A DNA stretch of 64,000 bases from Clostridia bacterium UC5.1-1E11. Its GTDB lineage: Bacteria > Bacillota > Clostridia > Oscillospirales > Acutalibacteraceae. Below the pieces are notes generated by a model. It had not been told where the DNA came from and searched no databases. It saw only the letters and a list, made by a program, of their open reading frames with translations. The stretch spans positions 1 to 64,000 of the forward strand of contig BCAA01000011.1 of assembly GCA_001305115.1 (NCBI GenBank), read 5' to 3'. A program made the translations under genes and the position numbers. Below, piece by piece: positions 58,286 to 64,000 of this stretch. How positions within the stretch are numbered: position 1 is the stretch's first letter; every line of letters begins with the position of its first letter.

Positions 58286-58963
58286 TCAATTTTTTTCACC
58301 AGATAAACATTAACTCAGACGGAAAAAACACAATCTTCCCCTCTATCAAAGGTGCACAATAAAATTGTGTTTCAAACGACGATAGAGGTTTAGAGCGGGA
58401 TTGCGGCTTGCAGCGTATTAGAGGAAGAATGTAAATACATAGAAAATAATCTCCATTATTGACGGCTAAAATGTACGGACATAGCAAACCCTGTCGGGGC
58501 CGTCAATGATCGAGATTAAACAGCGCACTTCGTGCGCCGCCATTGACTATTCCGCCCGGCCTTGCTTTGCGGTTATCAAGGCGGGCAAGCCCAAGGGTGC
58601 TTGCCCGTCTCTTCGGATTTTGGGCGAGGGCTATTGTTGAATTGCGTCCCACGGTGCGATTGATTTTCGCCGGGGGCGGAAATCTCCCTTCATGTCGTTT
58701 GGGAGCGTGAGCGCTCCCAGGCAGTGGTCGAAATTGCTCTCAATTCGAGATCGATTTTCGACGGAAACTGACATCAATTTGAAGAAAGTTTTGATCATGG
58801 CCCGTTTGTGGCTTGAAACCCTTACAATTCCTCAGTTTTTCCTTTACTATTTTGATGCTAAGAAAGCAGGTTGCCCCAAATAAGTCATCGAAACATTCAC
58901 ATATTTGTAAATGTTTCGCCCGTGAAATCATCCTAAATACGCTCCCCTATACTTAAATTTGCC
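58286..58963 (+). other. Hairpin-rich right end of element 2
   Basis: No convincing gene; the 58692-58883 frame is more likely incidental. Stems include CCTCTATC...GATAGAGG enclosing CACAAT-AAA-ATTGTG (58340-58388), GCGCAC-TTC-GTGCGC near 58526, GCGGGCAAGC/GCTTGCCCGT near 58582-58610 and GGGAGCG-TGAG-CGCTCCC near 58703. The density suggests a structured RNA or recombination region. Confidence 0.5.
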
Positions 58964-58975
58964 GAGTGGGAATAA
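58964..58975 (+). other. Candidate attachment site copy 3 (junction of elements 2 and 3)
   Basis: GAGTGGGAATAA, 11 of 12 identical to the guaA-end copy at 40410, and followed by G-AAA as there. The sequence after it is homologous in layout to the left end of element 1 (CTGATTTACAG, terminator, leftward Xre). Confidence 0.65.
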
Positions 58976-59138
58976 GAAAAAGTGGATATGAGAGCCCGCA
59001 AGCCCTTGAAAACACTGACTTTCTGATTTACAGATTCCCCATTTGATCGCACTCGCCAAATCCCGATTTATTGAGTTTGAAAAGAAAAATCGGGTTGTTT
59101 GCGAGTAGCCTCAAAATCCTCGTATTTTGCTCATAGAG

Positions 59139-59180
59139 AAAAAGTCTAACTGATTTTTGCTGATCAGTTAGACCTTTTTT
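59139..59180 (-). terminator. Terminator of the Xre relic in element 3
   Basis: AAAAAGTCTAACTGA / TCAGTTAGACCTTTTTT stem, closely related in sequence to the hairpin at 40592. Confidence 0.8.
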
Positions 59181-59199
59181 ATTTTGTTATCGTTTATCT

Positions 59200-59742
59200 G
59201 AATTTTTGATTTTGCGCAACAAACAGCCTCTCCCGTGGCCTACAAGTGAGAAGGTCAGAAAAGTCCCTCCGGCGGCACTTTGGCGTGGATCTGGGTGCTA
59301 TTGTACTCCGGGTAGTGGTAACGCTAGCGGTCGTACTTCTCCTGGGAGATCTCCCCGGCTTCCAATTTGGCCGCCTGTTCCCGTCAGGCCCAGAGCATTT
59401 CGTGAGGCCGGGCAGCGTCCTTGTTTTTGCGGGAATCCGCCTACAAGGAAAGCTCATCGTCCTGCTCCGTGACCTTCAGACCGTAGTTGTTCTCCAGGGT
59501 GAGGGTGTACATGGGACCCACATAGGAGTCTATGTCCAGGACAGAGAGTGCATGTGGGGTGACATGTCCAGTACCTGAGCCATAGCTGCGGTAAGATCCG
59601 CCTTAGGGACTCTTGATCCTGTTTCATGCTGTGCTAGGTGCACATCAGCGGACTTCTCCGAGAAGCCCAGCGCCGTACCGAGATATTTCTGTGTCATCTC
59701 CCGCAGGAGACGGAAAAAGTGGATTCCTTCGCCAATCGCCAT
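59200..59742 (-). pseudogene. Xre regulator relic of element 3
   Basis: The leftward start MAIGEGIHFFRLLREMTQKY is clearly homologous to the intact Xre of element 1, as is VHLAQHETGSRVPKADLTAA. The frame breaks after LDMSPHMHSL; shifted pieces (DIDSYVGPMYT; KLEAGEISQEKYD; then HYPEYNSTQIHAKVPPEGL) cover the rest with several stops. Genuine decay. Confidence 0.8.
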
Positions 59743-59786
59743 ACATCCAGCTCCCATCTATGCTTGTCGTTATAAAAAGCGTAGCA

Positions 59787-59825
59787 GAAATGGCAAACAA
59801 ATTGAACGTGGAATGGGGCAAGTAA
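59787..59825 (+). pseudogene. Integrase C-terminal remnant of element 3
   Basis: EMANKLNVEWGK and a stop match EMANKLDLLRTEEGV at the end of the intact integrase. Everything upstream in int and xis is missing. The left flank (ATAAAAAGCGTAGCAGAA) matches the Xre promoter region (ATAGCATAGCAGAT) of element 1, so a deletion joined the two. Confidence 0.75.
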
Positions 59826-59832
59826 AATTTTA

Positions 59833-60161
59833 GCAAAGAATTTGGACAAGCACAACCATTGGAGAAATAAGACCGTGGCTTTCCGGGTCTCCCTAGAGAA
59901 GGATGCACAAATCGAAATGGCGGTCAAACTTACCAGCTTACCTAGCGGGACTACATCATCCATCGACTGCTGTGCCGGAATGTGGTGGTGCAGGGCAATC
60001 CCAGGGTTTACAAGGCGCTGCGGGATCAGCTGGCCGTAGTGCTGAACGAGCTGTGCCGGATTGAGGCCGGACAGGGTGTGAATGACGAGCTGCTGGACAC
60101 CATACAGATGATTGCAACCATTCTAAACGGAATGCAGGAGGACTTTGCCTATGACCGATGA
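59833..60161 (+). pseudogene. MobC-like relic of element 3
   Basis: KNLDKHNHWRNKTVAFRVSL matches the intact MobC at 42866. The start codon is lost (TTAGCAAAG where ATGTCGCTG is expected). The frame shifts near 59930 and continues as YIIHRLLCRNVVVQGNP and on to GMQEDFAYDR, ending 60161 inside the repA relic start, the same overlap as in element 1. Confidence 0.78.
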
Positions 60162-61287
60162 AAAAATGGCCGCCCATGGCGCAGATGATGGACAGTCAAT
60201 CTTTCAAATTTCCAGGACTACTATACCAGGCCTAGAGGGAAAAAGTAATTCTCTGAAAAATGATTTGGAAGAACTTTACTGCAAAATGCACCGCATAAGT
60301 GACCCGGCCTACCTCCACACTGTGACACTGGACGAGTTGATAGGCAATGTGTTCCAGGCCAATCCGCAATGATTGAAAACCTGCTCTACGCTGGAGCATA
60401 CATCCTTGCTGGAACGCTCAAAATTGGCAAGTCCTTCCTGGTAGCGCAGATGGCACACCATGTCAGTACCGGACAAAATCTGTGGAGCTATAAGGTCCAC
60501 CAGGGGACGGTGCTCTACCTTGTGCTGGAGGATGATGAGAGCCGTTTGCAGCGCCAGATGTTTCGGATATTCGGGGTGAAGGGGGCCCGTTCCCTCCTTT
60601 TCGCCACCAGCGTCAGAATGGCCGGCAGCGGTCTGGATGAACAGATGGAAAAGTTTGTCCGGGAACACAGTGACCCCAAGCTCATTATCGTGGACACTCT
60701 GCAAAAAGTCCGAGAGACGGTGAGCGACAGTTACAGCTATTCCAGTGACTATGAAATGATTAGTAAGCTGAAACAATTTGCGGTATGGCGTCTGTGTCCT
60801 GATCGTCCGCCACACCAGAAAGCAGCATGCGGGAGACAGCTTCGAGATGATTTCCGGCACGACAGGACTGCTTGGATGTGCGGATGGTGTACTCCTCATG
60901 TAGAAGGAGAAGCGGATAGATAGCAAGGCTACACTGGAGGTGGTAGGTAGAGACCAGTCGAATCAATGGTTGTATTTGAGTAAGGATCAAGAGAGCCTAT
61001 TTTGGAGCTTTGATCATGTAGAAAATGAGCTTTGGAAGCAGCCCCCGGCCCCGGTCCTGGAAGTTGTGTCGAAGATCGTGTCCGCTGAAAACCGGGAATG
61101 GGAAGGAAGTTCCACCGAGCTATCCGAGACCCTGCATCTGTACATGGCAATGAACCGGCCCACCAAACACCTGAATGTGAATGCCAGCCACCTGCTGGAA
61201 GAATATCCGGTGAAGTTCGAAAACAAAACCAAACGCGCCGGACGGCGTATCCGGTTGACCTACGTGGTGTTAGAAGCACTCGCGTAA
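60151..61287 (+). pseudogene. RepA-like ATPase relic of element 3
   Basis: Pieces in three frames cover the whole protein: TDEKMAAHGADDG start; Walker A AGTLKIGKSFLVAQM (the usual Pro/Gly is Leu here); Walker B KLIIVDTLQKV; and the C terminus TKHLNVNASHLLEEYPVKF to the stop at 61287. It breaks at 60370, at about 60780 with a short deletion, and at a TAG at 60901 where LLM is followed by a stop instead of Gln. This is decay, not homopolymer noise alone. Confidence 0.82.
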
Positions 61288-61934
61288 AACGCAACGGTCG
61301 TGGAAAGAAAAGGTATTTTGTCACCCCATCTTCCGAGGGGAGCCCTGTTTTAGGGCATACCACATAAACATAGGGGTGTCGCAATTCACAACACTCTATG
61401 CCTCGAAACGGGGCATGGGTACGGACTAACAAAAGCGTTCGCAGAATTTGCAGCCATACGATTGGAATTCTGTGTTCAAAAGGGAGAGGGGGAACGCTGC
61501 CCTCAACAAGCAGATGGCAGGCAATGCGAGTGTGTATATTGGTTAGCCGCATTTGTCTATTAGGTATAGGCAAATGCATGTCATAATGGTCTTGATAATA
61601 ATCTGACTTACTTGCCTGTATAGGCAAATTCAGCTAATAACCATGAAAACTCGCATTGCTTGCTACAATATGCTGCAAATCTAATAAAGTATCAAACCCT
61701 TGGAACGGTATAATTTCTAAATATGCATAGATATTGAAAAACTACCTCATAAGGCGGTAAGTGTTCTAAACCCATAAATCCAAGTACCAATACTTCCTCT
61801 GTATCGTACATTGTGTTTAAAAAATTTATAAAAAATTTTTTCAAGAAAGTAGTTGTATATTTTTCTTCACTCAGTTATCATATAAATACTAATTTATAAT
61901 TTTATTCTTTATTTTACTAGGGGGATATAAGAAT
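61288..61934 (+). other. AT-rich intergenic region, palindrome TTGCCTGTATAGGCAA
   Basis: No gene recognised. A perfect 16-base palindrome TTGCCT-GTAT-AGGCAA lies at 61612-61627, with a half-site ATTAGGTATAGGCAAAT near 61558. The last 130 bases are very AT-rich and probably contain the promoter of the TetR gene. The right end of element 3 should lie here or beyond; no fourth GAGTGGGA copy was seen. Confidence 0.4.
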
Positions 61935-62576
61935 ATGGCACGAAAAGCCTATTCTGAGCAGGAGCGAGAACAGGTACGGGAAGCCCTGCTGACCACCGTG
62001 ATCCAGTGCATTGTGGACCGGGGGCTGATTCACAGCAGTATTGATATCCTGTGTAGGAAAGTGGGTATATCCAAGACCTTTTTCTACACCTTCTTTTCCT
62101 CCAAAGAAGAACTGGTACTACAGGCACTTCGGTATCAGCAGCCAAAGCTGTTGCGATATGCCCAACAGCTGATGGACGATTCCTCGCTCAGTTGGCGGGC
62201 GGGCGTCAGGACCTTTTTGGAGACTTGCGTTTACGGTGAGAAAAGAGGCATCGCCGTGTTATCCATTGAGGAAGAACAGGAGGTTTACCGCTGTCTCTCC
62301 CAGGAAAATTTCCAAACCTTCCGCGAGGACCAGATCAAATTGTTTTGCAGCCTGCTGGTGATTTTCGGCTTTCCCATGGGAAGCATTGATCCACGGCTGT
62401 TCGGCAATCTGGCCCTATCCATGATGATGATTTACAAGGCGATTCCTAATACGATCCCTTTTCTGTTTCCAGAGGCAGCAGAGGATATGGTGGAGTTTCA
62501 GATCAACGCTCTACTGGATGAGATGCAGAGGACGAAAGAAACAATGGATAGAGTGAAAGAAAATGTACAGAAATAA
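61935..62576 (+). CDS. TetR/AcrR-family regulator
   Basis: 213 aa. The N-terminal HTH is EALLTTVIQCIVDRGLIHSS, IDILCRKVGISKTFFYTFFSSKEELVLQAL; the FFYTFFSSKEEL turn is typical of TetR. The C-terminal helical domain (about 65-213) would bind a small ligand and dimerise. GGGGG is upstream of the ATG. The nearest rightward gene is a zinc-ribbon protein, so a direct target is unclear. Confidence 0.9.
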   Translation: MARKAYSEQEREQVREALLTTVIQCIVDRGLIHSSIDILCRKVGISKTFFYTFFSSKEELVLQALRYQQPKLLRYAQQLMDDSSLSWRAGVRTFLETCVYGEKRGIAVLSIEEEQEVYRCLSQENFQTFREDQIKLFCSLLVIFGFPMGSIDPRLFGNLALSMMMIYKAIPNTIPFLFPEAAEDMVEFQINALLDEMQRTKETMDRVKENVQK

Positions 62577-62750
62577 ACGGCGATTCCCTGGAAGGGCACA
62601 AAACAATCAGATACTTGCAACCGCTGAGCTAGGCCGGTTCCCGATAACCGGCCACTGGTTCTGTGCGGCCTTTTCACGCCCTGCGCCAGCCTGTCTAATT
62701 GACAGTGTGCCGCGGGGAGTTTTTCTATTTTCTGAAAGGAGCCAAAGTGC

Positions 62751-63866
62751 ATGAGTTTGAAATACACTTGCCCTATCTGTGGGACGCCCCTGGGCTATGA
62801 GGGGTTGTGCTGGAAATGTAAGTCTGAGCAGGAGCGGAAAGCGGTACTGTCCTGGGCATCGGAACAGATTAAAGAAAAGCAGGACGGTCTAATCCGGAAT
62901 ATCCAACGGCTAGCGGATATGGAGGACCCAGAGTTCACAGACTTCTGGCATCTGCTCGGCTATCGAGATGCCATCACGCCGGAGATCCAGCGGGAAGCTT
63001 TGGCCGAAAAAGTATTCTATCCCTGTGAGCTCTACTACCACGCTCCGGGGGATGTGCGGGATGGGTTGATCGCCACAATACGGGAAACCAAGGACCCCGG
63101 CGAGGCGGGCAATCTCATGATGTGTCTGGCCATACAGGGGGACGACAGAGCGCTGGAAACCCTGTTGGAACTGGAGCAAAATCCAAGACCGTGGCAGAGA
63201 AAACTCTATGTGGGCCCGTCTGTCTACGCCCAGTGCGGCGGCTGGACCTTTGACAAGGAGGGCCGCCGGACGCAGCTCAACTTCGATACCTGTTACCCCA
63301 TGGTCAAGGGAACGCCTGGTGAGGAGTCTCCCGTCCGCATCGGCCGGTTGCGGGAGGATACCTGCCCTCACTGCGGCGGTTGGATGGTAGATATGCTGGT
63401 GCTGGATGGCCAGGATGAGCGACTAAAGTTTCTGGGCCTGGACGGTATCATGACTGCCACCTGTTGCCCCAACTGCGTGGGATTTCTGAAGGGACCCGCG
63501 TTCAACCGCTTTACCCCGGACGGCGGCGTGGAGGTTTTCCCTTCAGAACTCTTTGACGGAGGGGATAAGATGAAATGCTATATCCAGCCTGAGGACTATC
63601 AGAAACTCACTGGAAATCCGTTCGTGTTGGGCAAGACAGACGTTCCCTTGTTCTACGGCGCCGCCTGTGAAGATGTAAATACAGTGGGCGGTTTCGCCAA
63701 CTGGGTGCAGGACTGGGAGTATGTTACTTGCCCCCGCTGCAGAAAGCCCATGAAGTATCTGGCTCAGATCCAGTGGGATACAGTGTTTGACGGTGCAGAG
63801 GGAACACTCTATATCGAATTCTGTCCGGACTGCCACATCGTATCTATGCAGCACCAGCAGACCTGA
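62751..63866 (+). CDS. Zinc-ribbon protein of unknown function, DUF1963-like C terminus
   Basis: 371 aa. CPICGTPLGYEGLCWKCK at the N terminus, CPHCGGWMVDML and CCPNCVGF in the middle, and CPRCRKPM ... CPDC at the C terminus suggest three zinc-binding ribbons. The C-terminal third (VGGFANWVQDWEYVTCPRC, MKYLAQIQWD) recalls DUF1963/YwqG-like proteins, a group that includes immunity-type proteins. GAAAGGAG precedes the ATG. The function is unknown; the cysteine-rich layout is what can be seen. Confidence 0.7.
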   Translation: MSLKYTCPICGTPLGYEGLCWKCKSEQERKAVLSWASEQIKEKQDGLIRNIQRLADMEDPEFTDFWHLLGYRDAITPEIQREALAEKVFYPCELYYHAPGDVRDGLIATIRETKDPGEAGNLMMCLAIQGDDRALETLLELEQNPRPWQRKLYVGPSVYAQCGGWTFDKEGRRTQLNFDTCYPMVKGTPGEESPVRIGRLREDTCPHCGGWMVDMLVLDGQDERLKFLGLDGIMTATCCPNCVGFLKGPAFNRFTPDGGVEVFPSELFDGGDKMKCYIQPEDYQKLTGNPFVLGKTDVPLFYGAACEDVNTVGGFANWVQDWEYVTCPRCRKPMKYLAQIQWDTVFDGAEGTLYIEFCPDCHIVSMQHQQT

Positions 63867-63880
63867 GAGGTGATCGAGTT

Positions 63881-64000
63881 ATGAGTTTGCCAAAGCGTGA
63901 TGGCGTAAATGGCCGTTATTATTTGATCCATAAGCCGGACACCGATCTCGAGGTATTGGAGCACGCGGACCAGTGTATTCAGGACATTCTGGATGGGACT
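63881..64000 (+). CDS. Start of an unidentified gene, cut by the window edge
   Basis: Forty codons are visible from the ATG at 63881 (GAGAGGTG upstream), beginning MSLPKRDGVNGRYYLIHKPD and remaining open to the last base. It follows the zinc-ribbon gene by 14 bases, so the two are probably one operon. Too short to identify. Confidence 0.6.
   Translation, partial: MSLPKRDGVNGRYYLIHKPDTDLEVLEHADQCIQDILDGT

Noticed and set aside
58692-58883. 63-codon frame at the right end of element 2
   Set aside because: Overlaps hairpin-rich DNA, has no good ribosome site and no recognisable motif; treated as incidental.

Overview
The window looks like a chromosomal segment of a Gram-positive anaerobe of the class Clostridia, most likely Oscillospirales/Ruminococcaceae-like. 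The evidence is AGGAGG-type ribosome sites with TTG/GTG starts, sigma-A promoters of TTGACA-N17-TATAAT type, glycyl-radical chemistry, an LL-diaminopimelate aminotransferase (DapL), a glnA-ANTAR pair, and Firmicutes-type mobilizable elements. No tRNA, rRNA or CRISPR array was seen.

Layout. (1) 1-5 kb: the end of a collagen-like surface protein, then kdpDE without kdpFABC. (2) 5-13 kb: a sugar-type glycyl radical enzyme locus (DeoR regulator, divergently transcribed activase, ROK kinase, glycyl radical enzyme, fructose-6-phosphate-aldolase-like protein), then a sodium:neurotransmitter-type symporter. (3) 13-19 kb: a gene-poor 1.4 kb, then leftward genes for a GNAT, a Nim/PNPOx flavoprotein, an acetate/propionate-type CoA-transferase, MntP and an orphan PTS EIIC-like membrane protein. 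(4) 19-40.4 kb: a nitrogen and glutamine block. gdhA and glnA are divergent; an ANTAR antiterminator, dapF, dapL, carAB, purC, purF, purB, purA, glmS and guaA follow. A second, independently promoted guaA paralogue lacks a functional glutaminase domain. (5) 40.4-61.3 kb: what I read as a tandem array of three related mobilizable elements seated at the 3' end of the second guaA. Element 1 (about 40422-52239) is the most complete: divergent Xre/promoter region, Xis, tyrosine integrase, MobC, RepA-like ATPase, iterons, oriT, MobV relaxase, and a defence cargo of fused double adenine methyltransferase, AlwI-like type IIS endonuclease and an Abi_C-like protein. Element 2 (about 52240-58975) has lost its integrase and has a broken repA and relaxase, but carries a GNAT/MATE/GNAT cargo. 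Element 3 (from about 58976) is a decayed Xre/MobC/RepA relic with a precise internal deletion of the integrase. GAGTGGGARTRA-like sequence occurs at 40410, 52228 and 58964, once in front of each copy. (6) 61.9-64 kb: a TetR regulator, a zinc-ribbon protein and a cut-off gene.

A caution runs through the window. At least eight genes expected to be intact, including carA, carB, purC and purF, are each broken by one missing or extra base, nearly always in a homopolymer. This looks like sequencing or assembly error, so those genes are annotated as single CDSs with a suspected artefactual frameshift. The relics in elements 2 and 3 differ: they also carry deletions, nonsense codons and lost starts.
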